Below are positions 48,105-59,799 of a stretch of 64,000 bases of DNA, one piece after another. Where the stretch lies: NCBI GenBank assembly GCA_018389105.1, contig JACATO010002451.1:124001-188000 (forward strand), given 5' to 3'. This DNA comes from Nautilus pompilius (Eukaryota > Mollusca > Cephalopoda > Nautilida > Nautilidae). The position numbers were made by a program, and so were the translations under genes. The stretch's first letter is position 1; every line of letters starts with the position of its first letter. The notes beneath the pieces are model-generated. The model had not been told where the DNA came from. It searched no databases and saw only the letters and a list, made by a program, of their open reading frames with translations.

Positions 48105-50915
48105 ACTTTGAAAGGTCCAGTCAGGGGTGAGTGGGGGACGAATGTCTGGCCAAACCGTCGACTACTGGTGATATTAACTCTTTCCCGATAAGTCGGGGTT
48201 ACGAAATTTCGGTCGGGGGGGGGCTCGCAGATGGGTTTGCAGAAAACCAAATGAAGGCTTTGATCTCAGTGTCTTGACACTGCCACGTAAAGAGGGAATG
48301 CAGACATTTCTGTGGTACCGCTAAATCCTAATGCGAATTCCAACGAACGCCTGTGAGAGCATCTGGATCAAGCAATCCTTTCACGTATCGCCGATATGAT
48401 GGAATCGAAGGAATCTCTCATTTGGATATGAGGAAACCTTGAGCACCAGACCAAGATTCCAAATGCTGTTTCGGTTTTAAGCTAGGTAGCGGGAACGAGG
48501 CTGTACGTGCTGCATAAGTTGGCTTGATCAAACACTAAATAAGGAACCTCACTTCGTTGTCGTTATTCGCCGTTTTCCGCAACTGTAATCAAATTATTAG
48601 TAGGGTACTGAAGAATCTCTCCGTGATACGGGATTACCGGTCTGCTGTCGCAGGAGGACCTCGAGTTCGCTTTTGGTCTGAGACCGATTTTGTTCTTCCA
48701 CGGCTTCTCACTCTCATGTACCAATCCATTGGCGGCCAAGCATTCTGGTCTCTTCCCTCCCGCAGCCAAGCGGATTGAATTTTTTAGCCTGGATTCTTTC
48801 ATTTCCTGTCGAAGACGGAGGTTCGAAACCGCAGAACACCCGGAAGTGGCAGTCTCTGGTAGTGGTAATCAAGGCACTACGGAACCACGTGAAAAATATC
48901 TATATTTCGTAGACGACGATGCTCGTGGAGAAAAAGACGCGGTTTTCTGTCTACTCACCAAAGTTTAAAGGCCAGGTTCGAATATTTAAAAAAAAACAAC
49001 AACAAAAAACTGGTCAGGGTTAATAGCTGAATACGTGTAAGGAATTACAAGGTTCGTGCTTTACTATTAACATCGTCGGTGTTTATTGTGGACGAAGCGA
49101 AGTTGCAGAGCCGCCACGGCTTGAATGCCGCTCAGAAAACCATAGATGTCTGGGGTCTCGGCAGCTGTTGTTGGAGAAAATATTCCCTTTGTGGACGAGG
49201 CGGCGATCAAGTTTAATTAAACTCAATTTATCCGCGACCGAAGCAGCCGATGACCCGTATCGCGACTTAATCTTTCCCTCAACAATGGCCGCTCTCTCCT
49301 ATCACACGCGCACGGTTTGCTGTTAAGTACACAATGACTGAAAATCAAAAGAATCATGGTACTAAGTACATACCACAAATTGAACCGAATGCGGCAGTTT
49401 ATTGAGATTCAGAGATAAGAACGCGGACATCTGTCGTAACATTAAAAAGAAGAAAAAAAGAATTAAGGCTGATTCCCTTCTTCTAAGCTCCGACCATCAG
49501 CCCCCCCCTCTTTCTGTCTAATCACCAAAATGCGAAGCACCACGGACTAATGTCAAAAAAGAAAATGGCGCGCAGTGACTTCACGTTGGATCTACAAATC
49601 ATAGAAAATCCTTTATTTGGGGGAGGAGGAGAAGAAACAATTAGACGTCAAATCGTTCGCTGCTGCGTTGTGGAGTTTCTTTTCACTTCCGGCGTTTTTG
49701 ACGCCGCCGGACTTCGAAGTGATGCCAGGTTCCTGAGTTTTGCTGACGAGTTCTACGGCTTCCAGTCTGTGGACAGCGAAACTGAGGCGTGGCGAACAAA
49801 ATGGCGCCAGCAGAATGAGAAGAGTAGATTTGAAAGATGATTATATAAAATATTTACTTAAGGAAAATTAAATTTATTTAATTAACGTATTTTTGTTAAC
49901 ACTTCTTATACGTGTCAGCTGGCGTCCGTAAGAACAACTTTACAAGGCCGTTATATTTGAGCGAGTTTCTTCAATCAACCCATTCTTTTGCCAGCCAGTG
50001 TATATAGACTCTTAGACGTTTTGTCTGCTCGGGGGCTCCCAGATAGAAGATTATTATCTTTTAAAAAAAAAAAAATCCCCCCCCCGCCTCGCTTTTATAA
50101 ACGAGGTTCTGCTCAATCGTAGCTGTCTGAAATTAGTTCTCTCTTCAAGGGGAAAAATTTAATGGCTTGGGTTTAGCTCACACAGACCGTTATATGTTTT
50201 CACGACGCATCTGTACGGGCGGCGCACGTAATCAGAGTTACTGCCCAGATTTCCTTAGAGCGAACTCGTCGCCTGATTTAAGATCTGTTGCGACTACATC
50301 GGTTCATGCCTTCCAGCCTCTTGGCGCGTAGACAAGCGATCGTTGCGAAAATTACCGCTGAATGGTTTCCAAAAAAACATGAAGCCCAACTATGCTGTTC
50401 GCTCGAGACGAAATAGTAAGCATTAAAACAGCAACAGAAATAAATGAATTATTCGGAATGATTATGGAAGCACACACACACGCGCGCGCGCGCCGTGTAT
50501 GCACAGATATTGAGTAATTGCAGCTGAGAGACACACATACTATATAGACAATGGATTATTACAGGAAATGTTTTAAAAAATCAAAAATGAATATGTACAG
50601 TGCATTAGTTCATTAGTGTATGCTGAGTACTTTGTTTTATACAGGGGATTAGTTCTTGGTAAATGAGAACCCGTCTTACCTGTCGGAAGTCAGCATACTT
50701 CTCTTATTTCCTGTAAATCACCGACACCCTTTGATCCATCCCAATGCTCACTGTTTTACAGACTATTATACCAATCCCTGGTCCGTCCTCAAACAAACTA
50801 TCTTCGATTATTGCCAAACAGTTGGAACTTGGACCCGTATACAAAACAACTGCGCCTTATACCAGGTTTGGTCATCTCACTATTTCAGTTCTGCTGCCCA
50901 TTTTAACATCGCAAT
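48105..50915. other. Non-coding stretch
   Basis: Opposed frames at 48557-48968 and a 96-codon ATG frame at 49550-49840 (plus) are unrecognised. G and C runs lie at 48216, 49500 and 50086. AT-rich from 50380. Confidence 0.4.
50470..50494. repeat. CA/CG alternating tract, Z-DNA prone
   Basis: (CA)5-6 passes into (CG)6, giving 24 bases of strict purine-pyrimidine alternation. Confidence 0.9.
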
Positions 50916-51070
50916 TCTCTCTCTCTCGCTCTCGCTCTCGTTCTCGTACTGACGTCATCTCTCTCTGTGTACTGACGTCAGGTCTCGCTCTCGCTCTGGT
51001 TCTCGTACTGACGTCATCTCTCTCTCTCTGTGTACTGACGTAATCTCTCTCTCTCTCTCCCTCTCTCTCC
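50916..51070. repeat. Composite minisatellite, CT tract with GTACTGACGTCA units
   Basis: The shortest of the six arrays: four GTACTGACGTCA-type units in CT and CTCG tracts, three with exact TGACGTCA and one with TGACGTAA. It begins within a few bases of the decayed transposase at 51078-51420. Confidence 0.95.
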
Positions 51071-51077
51071 AGCATCT

Positions 51078-51420
51078 ACATATCAACTGAGCCGTCCTTT
51101 CGTGCCATTGTGTATCTCACTGTACTTGAAGAAACGTTGACACCCGTACTCGTAAACTTGTAGTTAGTTCATTCACTAGATCTTTGCTGACCCTTCGTTT
51201 ATTACGCAGAGGACATACTCTGAAATACTCAGCAACATTTCTAGAAAGTTTGGGCTTCCTTTTCTCGACCGAGTCCACTGTCAACGGTACCAGTTTTGCG
51301 TATCTTCCTCAGAGTCATGGACGCAGCTTTTTCTGAGACATTAAGTCGAGCTGCAACCTGCCGCATGGGCCAACCTTCAGTGGCTGATACCTTGATTTCC
51401 ATACGCCTATCAGGTGGTTT
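51078..51420 (-). pseudogene. Tc1/mariner-like transposase remnant
   Basis: On the minus strand, about 51243-51410 reads a helix-turn-helix segment containing MRQVAARLNVSEKAAS, followed by a basic linker with TGTVDSG. This is the layout of Tc1-type transposase N-termini, where a paired-like helix-turn-helix is followed by a GRPR-like hinge. A TAG at 51241-51243 ends that frame. After a gap and a frameshift, 51085-51185 reads ELTTS, then TGVNVSSSTVRYTM, which resembles the second helix-turn-helix. The catalytic DDE part is missing: the sequence stops at a CT array just beyond 51078. Family assignment is from memory of Tc1 proteins. Confidence 0.55.
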
Positions 51421-53389
51421 TTTCTTTCAGGATTGTATTCACCACACTACATTGATATCACTGCATATGCTTGTAAAGTCTTGCTGCGTGTGTGGCACAT
51501 TCTGATTGCTTGTATGCCAACCAGTCACATAACTATACTATGGAGCATTTATTTTTAATCGAATGAGATGCGATTTATCAGGTATTATTCGAATTCTATA
51601 CCCGGTATTTCTCCTGTTTTAATAATTATGTTCAATACTCTCTATATTCACTTTTGTAATACTTTAGTAATTGCAAGTGGTAAAAAATGAAGTATTTAGT
51701 AGATGATATGTTAAACTTATTTTGGTTTTCAAGAATATAATGTCATCACCTAGGCAACAATAACAAAAGACGTTGGATTTTTGAGACACTAAAATCGCAT
51801 CGAATATTTTAACCTGAAGAAACCGTAACCGTCATCTCACGTTTAATTACTAATATAAGGCCTTTATGTGGCATTTGCTTCACATTTACTATCTCTTAAA
51901 TGTCTAGTAAATATCATGTTAAAACCGTATTTCGGATCTTATGTCAGTTATTTAAAAACGTAGCGTTCACCTTTTGGCTTGTTGTAAAAATAGACGTCTT
52001 TTATCCGGGTTAACGTGATCAGAAACAAAAAAACAATAATTCATGTTTAAAATATATTCTTTAATCTTCTGAATACCAGTTTGGAGCATTTGCATCCCAC
52101 TAGCTTTCAAATCCGTATTACCGAGAACAGGTTTAGCAAAAGGGCCGCTTGTGTGGCAAATAGCACTTCCAACATTAATATAATTCTTTGTGACGACAAA
52201 TCAATGTTGGTCCAATCCCACGTGTTTGCATTACGAGTACGCTGACTAAATATACAGTCAGTCCAACTCAATTTCTAGTGCTTCTGGACGGGGTTGCAAA
52301 TGTTCACCAGGTGATATAAGTCAGGCCACAACCGACGTGGTATACGGAGGGTCTAAATGTTAACTTTTCGCGTAAAAAGTTATTTTTAATTGCATAAAAT
52401 CTCCCCACGTTTGCATGCGTAGACTATTTAACACTCAATAATCAATATCGATGTGCTTGCTTTTAGCTGGTGCAAGACAACTCATTATTTATTCTTTAAA
52501 AAGAAATGTAATTCCCAGATCCCCGTTGACATTTTCTTTTTTTTAAATTTTCAAAATCTGTTCACATTTATGGTGAAAGGCACATGAACTGCAGATATAT
52601 ACGTATTATCTGAATTATTCGATTTTCAAATTAAACGAATCGTCTAATACGTTTTGTAATGGCTGTCAAATGTTAAAAAAAAATACAGAGAATGTCCAGT
52701 AAATAAAAAAATTGTTGGAAATGTTTAACATTTTCAGGGAAATACGATCAGTTCCATAAGGAATACATTGAAAGAAACGCCATCTTTAATTGCCCCCGTT
52801 CTAGGCCAGACGCATTCTCTTTAAGTGACATTTACTGCTTTTCATATTTACGTACCCGTGTAAAGACGATCTTTTGGTTCCTCGCGTTTCTCATGGAAAA
52901 ATAAGTGAATTCGACTCTTGGTCCACGGTTGTGAAGGTCTGATGTAAAACGTGTGATTTTTTGACACGGAGAAAAAACATCATATTAAGCAACAAATTTA
53001 AAGGACTGACTGTACGATTATCGGCGTACATGTAGTTTAGACTACGTGTGACCATTCTTGAAAGATAAAAATTCCTGTATGCCAATAAGCGGTGAAAGAA
53101 AAACAAAAAAAAAAAAAACCAGCATTTCCGGTGTTTCCGGATGCAAACCACGTGATAATGCAAGTACTGCGTCATGCTCGATGAGGCGATCCCGCTTCGA
53201 TAATTAAAGATTTTAGACTTTAATGCAGTTGAATACAGTTTTCGGCGAAAGCTCAGTTAAAAATATATTAAAAGCAGCATCAAGGATAACAAATATGTTA
53301 GTATTTTGTTAAAGCTGAATTTGAAAGTAGACCAATTTTCAGCATTTCTATCTTCCTTTTAATAAATCTAATTTACTCGTGTCACGTCT
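51421..53389. other. AT-rich non-coding stretch
   Basis: No supported gene. One minus frame of 94 codons at 52891-53175 is hydrophobic and unrecognised. Confidence 0.5.
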
Positions 53390-53870
53390 CCATTCCTATA
53401 TTGGGCCCTTTGGAGCACGAGATCTTAATGTTCTTCTGTCATTGGCCACAACTCTTGCCTGATTCCGCAACATCTAATCTAGCCCATCTCTTTTCTTCTC
53501 CGCTGTCCACGCAGCTGTGGGGTCGATCAGCTTTTCTCCTGCCTCCTGGAAACGTTTCTTTTATCATCCTCAATATACGTCCAACTCATATCTGACGTCT
53601 CTGTTTCACCGTTCCGCTTCGCGTCTGGCTGTTTTCTCACTTGAAACACTGTAAGGCGACCTCGTTCTTACGATTCTCTTCAAACGCTGGAATCGAAACG
53701 CATTCAGCTTCCTTACGTCTCTTTCGTTCTCCCTCCACGTCTTTCAGCCATATAATAGCACCGACTTAACTGGTGAATTATGCAGTGTCACCTTCGCCGT
53801 TAATGTGTAAACAGCTGATTTCCATATTCCGTACGACTTCCTTAACGTCCGAGCTTTGCTTTCCACACTC
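53390..53870 (-). pseudogene. LINE (non-LTR retrotransposon) reverse-transcriptase remnant
   Basis: On the minus strand, from about 53850 down, one frame reads IWKSAVYTLTAKVTLHNS, then VKSVLLYG, then a stop where the family usually has a small residue, then KTWRENERDVRKLNAF and RLKRIVRTR. This order is the well-known C-terminal part of LINE ORF2 just after the catalytic domain (the LLYG.E.W and LRRI.. region). Several stops and no catalytic YADD motif are seen, so it is a dead 5'-truncated or fragmentary copy. Below 53600 the frame decays further. Confidence 0.65.
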
Positions 53871-55118
53871 TCTCCACAATAACCTGACACGCACTACCCC
53901 GGCTTAGGCGTTTCTCTCTACAGTTGTTTGTAACTTAAAGTCGCTGTCGACGAAAGGATTTGCCAACGTAGCATTGCGACGATTAGATTTACAGGGAAAT
54001 CGTTAGACAAACAGAATCTATTTTTAAAAAAAAAAAAACCTTTAAAAAAGGGAGAGAAAGAAAAGGCGACTTCCGAGTGTTTAAGAATAATTTATACAAG
54101 AGTTAAACCAAATTGTTTTTATTATGTCTTGTAAAATCTGCTCACCAATAAACGTGTTGCCCACAAGAACTTCATATCTTTAATAACTCAGACTCCACAC
54201 CATTTTCGTTTTGTGTCATGTTTATACTCGCCACTGATCACGGTCTTTTTCTCTTTACTTATGAATAATTGACTACGAAGCCCTTTCGCATCGTTCTGTG
54301 GGCCGACAATAACAAGCCAGGAGATAAATTAAGAAATATTCCTATAGGATAAGACACCTTCTTATCATGGAAATGCTCTTCGATATTTGTTATTATGTTC
54401 GCAGTGGTTATTCCAGTCGCATTTCTATCGCTGCGTGAGGAATTGTAACTCTCACCGTACAAGAAAAGGACGCAGGCCTCGGTTTGATGGGGTATTTCTT
54501 CCCATCCCTAAATACGTTTTTCTAAAAGGTTTATCACAGAAGACGTGTGCATAAAACATACGGGGAAGGTTTCGCCTTATTTTCCAGCGTGCTGCCAAAC
54601 GTTTCAAATTCTGTAGAAGAATCTGGTGCTGGTAAAACTCTTCAGCTTTTCCAGGTACGTGCACGAGTAAGGGGCACCGACCGTCTGGCAGTATCTTTGA
54701 ACGTCTGACAGATGCCGACGCGTCCGGTCCTAGCGGAGCGATGACGAGCGGACACTTGTGCGCGACATGATGTATAACGATCTGTGACCCACCCTCTGGC
54801 GCTGCTGAAGTTGAACAGCTGTGGTTGCTCGGATGTTTCTAACGACGGATTCCGGAATTCCTTCAGACGATAAATCATTACGTCGCCCTCGAGAGAGAGA
54901 GAGAGAGACGGTGGCGTGGCTGGTCACCCGATCAAGGATAATGTTCCACAGTGTTGTTTCCCAGCACATTTATGAACGCCCGCCTTAAACATCGCTTCTT
55001 TCGTATTGCAAAAAAAAAACAAAAAAACTCGCCTTTAATGGAGTTCTTCGTCCTGGCTGAAGAGGTTTCGGAGGGGGGAAAAAGGCTTTTAAACGAAAAC
55101 TCGGATGAAGGAAAAACA
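53871..55118. other. Non-coding stretch
   Basis: Three minus frames at 54259-54969 (67 to 79 codons) lie end to end in different phases and look mildly protein-like, perhaps an old transposon, but I cannot place them. A short GA tract is at 54890-54908. Confidence 0.4.
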
Positions 55119-55126
55119 AATGGAGA
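55119..55126. repeat. Left target-site duplication of the hAT element
   Basis: AATGGAGA immediately precedes the left terminus CAGTGGCGTAG. The same 8 bp follow the right terminus at 59792-59799 without mismatch. Eight-bp duplications are diagnostic of hAT insertion. Confidence 0.9.
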
Positions 55127-58100
55127 CAGTGGCGTAGTTACGGGGGGAGAGGGGAGAACATGGGGACCGGTCGCTCCCCCTTGAGCACATTCTTCAAAAT
55201 TGGCGACTTTTCCAACAATTCGTTAAACTCTTTAGTTCCCTTATGCGATAAAAGTCGAACCTCTTTAATTGGTACAGTGGGGTCTGCTAGAACGAACGTA
55301 ATTGGTTCTAGAACCTCGTTCACGATAGCATTCGTTCGTTCCAGCATCCATTGAAATACGTGTATTTAGGGGTAATCCGCCAAGACCAACGTTGACACCC
55401 AACACAAGCATTTCAACACGAAAAATATAATAAATATTATCACATGACCTTGGAAGAACTTTCTGGATTCATTACTTTACCCGACCAACCTCTCGGTGTC
55501 TGGGAATGTGTGCTCGGTCTCCCGTGATGCGCTGGCATCCGGGGAACCAAAACAAACCGTGACGTCATGACCACCTTCTCTCCGACGCTGGACGATCCCG
55601 TGGAACTTCATCTTTTTCATGTCACAACCCCAGATATATGTGCGTTTCATACATAATGACTATTACTGAGACGTGGAATTAATGGATGTAGGATGTAATT
55701 ATGTATATTATAGCTAGGTAATGAAATATTTCGCGTAATGTAAGAGAAATGAGCGAGCGTTTACCCAACTCGTTTGTTGATGATAACCGAAAGTCAAGGA
55801 TGAACCAAGGATCATTGCTCCAAATCAAAATATTATAATACATTCTTGCCACACGTTGATACTGTCTGTTGCGGCATAAACAAACACAAAATTGCTTCAT
55901 TAACTTCTGGTACAACACAGCCACCTCATTAAACACCTGCATAGAATTTACGATTGTACAGTAGTAGGCTACTGTCCATTATAATGTTTATGGGGAGCTC
56001 GTATGTAAAACTGGCTATAATTCGAAAACGAAGCATTTTCGCCGAAGATGCCATAGAAGAAAAGTGTCTTAGACTCTAGACTATCGGAAGAACACAATTT
56101 TTGTTGTCGGAAAATCTGCTGTGCAAAACTGCAAATTTACCTCTGTCCGTGCCGTTACTCGATCGCGGGCCAGCCACACGCGTAAATACATAATATAGCC
56201 TAATATTTGAAGGGTTTTAAGAAATGTTGAGCATGATTGGGTGGAATAGCTCCGAAAGTTTTGTACTTTCTCCTTGGATTTCAAAATTACAATAAGTTAG
56301 TGATATAAGGTGCGATAAAAAATAATATAATGTTGGAAGAGTGGACAGGACATCAAATTATAGTCGGGCTATCCGCGAATTTTGTGTTGTTTATAAGTCA
56401 AAACCCTTCGGCACCCGTAGCCTAGCCAATGCACTTTCCCTGCTCTTCTATCATGGGTTCCATCATCATTCCCCCGACTTTTGGTACTGTAGTCCTGGCT
56501 AAATCAACAGTCTGAGTAATTTGATTTTCTGTAGACAAATAAGCCGTAAATCTGTAGAGAGCAAGGTTTTAGTTTAAATCTAGTTGCATGTAGATATAAT
56601 GCATTTGTATCGTAGATTTGCAATGAACAGTTTGAACAGCAGCTTCCAAAATATAGGTTTAGGTAATAGGCTCTTTCCTTTTAACGATCCTTAGATAGTT
56701 TAGAACTTTAGAAGGAAGGCGGTCAAGCATAGCCAGTTAGCCACGTCTTTGAACTGTTCACTTCCTCCAGTTTTGCGCCCGTAACCATAGCAGCCAATAG
56801 GAAGGCGTCTCTCAAAAACAAGTAGGCGATGCTTAAAAAACATTTCTTTGATAATTCCGCTATAGATGTTTTAGATAGACCGTGCACTCGAATTACTCTG
56901 GCGTTCTTACTGTTACTTTACCTATAATTCATTTTGAGTTGTTCAATTTAATATACGGCATAAATATTGCAAAGGTAAGTTTAAGTTGCTTTTTCGTTTT
57001 ATTATGAGGTTGTTATATGTCTGTTGTTAAGATTGCCTAGAAAAACTATCATAGATTGTTCTTTCTGATAAGGAATGCCATGAAGAAAAACACTGAGAAG
57101 AAGAAACCATCTGGGTTGGACAGAAAGAAGATGAAAGAAGTTGCAAATCGAGAAAAAGAATCGTCAAAATGCCAGAGATTGGATGCCTACTTTTCATTTG
57201 CTGCGCCAGAGGTGGAGCCCTCTGAGGACTTAATACCTAACTTCAGCCCAGGAGATGGAGACGGTGCCCAGGCCGCCGCTGTGGTTGCACCTGAGGTGGA
57301 ACCCTCTAAAGACTTGCTAGTACCTACTTTTGGCCTAGAGGCTGCTGCGGCTGCACGGGTGGTGGAAGTGGAGCTTAGAAGATGTGACCACATCAGCAGC
57401 CTATTGTCCAGAGGACGAAGATGACACATTAAGACTGCGATCATCGATGCACATACGGAATACCCAACAAATCCACACCTGTTTTGTGAAACACCTGTAA
57501 CACCTGATCTGGTACGTGCTCTTCTTGAGTTAGGCCCTTGTAAGCCAGGTCTTGAAAATAATTTTGACAGTTTTACAAAAGATGAAGCTGGACGTCATTT
57601 CAGTGCAACTTGGTACATGAAAGAAGTTAAAAGTGGTTGTGAAATGGATAGGCACTGGCTGGTTTGCTCACCAAGAGCAAACACTATGCTTTGTTTTGCT
57701 TGTTGGCTTTTTGCAAATCGGTCGGATAGTTGGAGTGATCCAAAAACTGGTCGAAAGGTTTTTGTTAAAGGTACCACACAAAATTGAAGAATATGAAAAA
57801 AATGAGTCACAAAAAAGCGGAGAAAAATCTTTTCCTTACCAAATTTCATTTGTTCAACGACAGAACTGTCTTGGCTGGCCTTGTAACGGCGGAAAGGAAA
57901 GAGATAGAGAAAAATAGGATGACTTAAACCCGTATTATAGATGCGGCTGGGTTCCCCAAGTACAAATTAAGGAAATTTTTTGGAACTTATTAAGGTGTTT
58001 GCCAAAAATGATACATTATTGAAGCAACAATTATCACCGAGTGATCGAAATGCAACATATCTCAGCTCTGACATAGAAAATGATCTGACGCAGTCCAGCC

Positions 58101-59791
58101 CAGGTTCTATCGAAGATAATAGCTTTATCTTTGCGACACGTGACAGTAAACGGAGATGCAGTGGAACGATTTATACAATTTAGTGAATTACCTGACTGAA
58201 GATTTTTTCAACATTCTTCTTCCAGCAATCAAAAACATAGGGCTGTCAATAACTGTGTGTTACGGTCAGTCTTACGATGGAGCAAGCACCGTGTCGGGTG
58301 AAATATCTGGTCTCAAAACAAAGATTAGGGAAGTTGCTCCAAATACACTCTTTATGCACTGTTGTGCACATAATTTAAATCTGGTTCTAATTGATGCAAT
58401 AAGCTCCGATATTCAAAGCAAGTTGTTTTTTGGAACTGTAGAAAGTGTCTCTACCTTTTTTCTGGCAGTTTACCTCGTTTTCCAGTACTAGAAGAAGAAC
58501 AACGCAGTCATATCAAATCTTTCGCACTGACTATAAAGAAACTTTCTGATACTAGATGGGCGTCCAGAAAGTCAGCAGAGAGGGGAGTCTTGCAGAATCT
58601 ATCAGCACTAGTAGTTGCTCCGCAAAGAATTGTGGATGGTGAGATAAAAATCTGTACTCCTAAACAGCTCGCTGGGGCAAAGGGTGTACTGGAAACACTC
58701 AGTACTTACGAATTCTCAGTTGTCCTTATATTCTGGAGTAAAGTACTAGACAAGGCTTTCAGTTTATCCATATATTTACAGAAAAGTAGTCTAGATCTGA
58801 TAACGGCTTCTCATTTGAAAAAGATACGAAAAACATGCCAAATAAGTATGAATCTCAATTCAATCAGATTGAAAGTGCAGCAACCGAGTTGGCGGCTCGA
58901 AAATGTGATATTAATACGGAATACAAGCAGCACAAGAGAACGTTAAAGAAAAAGATTCCATAAATAAATTGCAGAGGATGAAGGAATATTTGATGCCCGA
59001 AAAAAATTTATAGTTGAATCCTACTCAGTGTCCTTAGATTCTGCTATAAATAGCACAAGTAAAAGATCTGAGCATTTTAAAAATGTGGCTTCCAAATTTA
59101 GTGGTTTAGATGCAAAGCATTTTGACGACGCAACTCAGACGTCATCGACAGTCAAACTGAAACCGTACAAGAGTTTCTTTCATTCGAAGACATGTACAAA
59201 GAGGTGAAGAGCACCAGCAGTAAGGCAAATTTAGGTGTCGAGAAACTGACCATCAACAATGTACTAAAATTCATGATCGCCAATGACATGTTCCATCTAT
59301 CCTGACCTGTCCACATTGTACCACATTTTTCTGACCTTACCAGTAACTAGCGCAGTTGCGGAACGATCCTTTAGCCGGCTCAAACGTTCTATAATGGGCG
59401 AGGATAGATTGTCTTGGTTAGCTTTGATCTCTATTGAAAGACAGTTGGCTACTGAGGTAGATTATAATAAAGTAATAGATGACTTTGCTAGAATGAAGCC
59501 TAGACGAAAGAGGCTGTTGTAGTTGCTCCATACATTTTGCATATTGCTTCGTTTTGTTTTCATTTTAGGTTTAAAATGTAAAATAATTAAACAACACACG
59601 TGGTTTTATTATGTTTTGATTTTATATACAAAATAACAACTATGTACTTCCTTTAAAACTGTATCTTCCTTGTGTTTTGATGTTAAATACCAAATAAAAA
59701 TACATAATGAATTTAAAATTATTTGGTATGCGTCGTGGCGCCTTTATTGTGTGCTCGCTCCCCCTAACTTCAGAACCTGGCTACGCCCCTG
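55127..59791 (+). mobile_element. Complete, inactivated hAT DNA transposon (zinc-finger/ZMYM-like type)
   Basis: A 4,665-bp element bounded by a perfect 8-bp target duplication. Termini are imperfect inverted repeats: left CAGTGGCGTAGTTACGGGGG and, read inward from the right, CAGGGGCGTAGCCAGGTTCT, matching at 10 of the first 11 positions. The transposase lies in the right half (57080-59522). The left 1.9 kb is non-coding but holds a consensus splice donor (AAG|GTAAGT at about 56967-56973), so the original gene probably had a 5' intron. Single copy in this window. The intact duplication and readable domains suggest moderate age. Confidence 0.9.
57080..59522 (+). pseudogene. hAT transposase pseudogene with TTF-type zinc finger and dimerisation domain
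   Basis: The first ATG is at 57080, after a lysine-rich start. The frame crosses an in-frame TGA (57422-57424) and stays open to 57785. At about 57592-57715 it carries a TTF-type zinc-finger segment (FSATWYM ... WLVCSPRANTMLCFACWLF). Then come degraded sequence and frameshifts. 58200-58480 reads GQSYDGAS and CCAHNLNLVLIDA, the RNase H-like core with the hAT C..H motif. 58480-58946, in another frame, holds SDTRWASR. 59283-59522 reads SAVAERSFSRLKRSI, the hATC dimerisation domain carrying the last catalytic glutamate. At least one stop and about four frameshifts: it cannot make an active enzyme. Family features are from memory of ZMYM1-like hAT proteins. Confidence 0.85.
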
Positions 59792-59799
59792 AATGGAGA
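59792..59799. repeat. Right target-site duplication of the hAT element
   Basis: AATGGAGA, identical to 55119-55126, directly follows the right terminus CTACGCCCCTG. Confidence 0.9.

Noticed and set aside
54259..54969. Three consecutive minus-strand frames resembling a decayed transposase
   Set aside because: No motif of any transposase family could be identified, so no family call is made.
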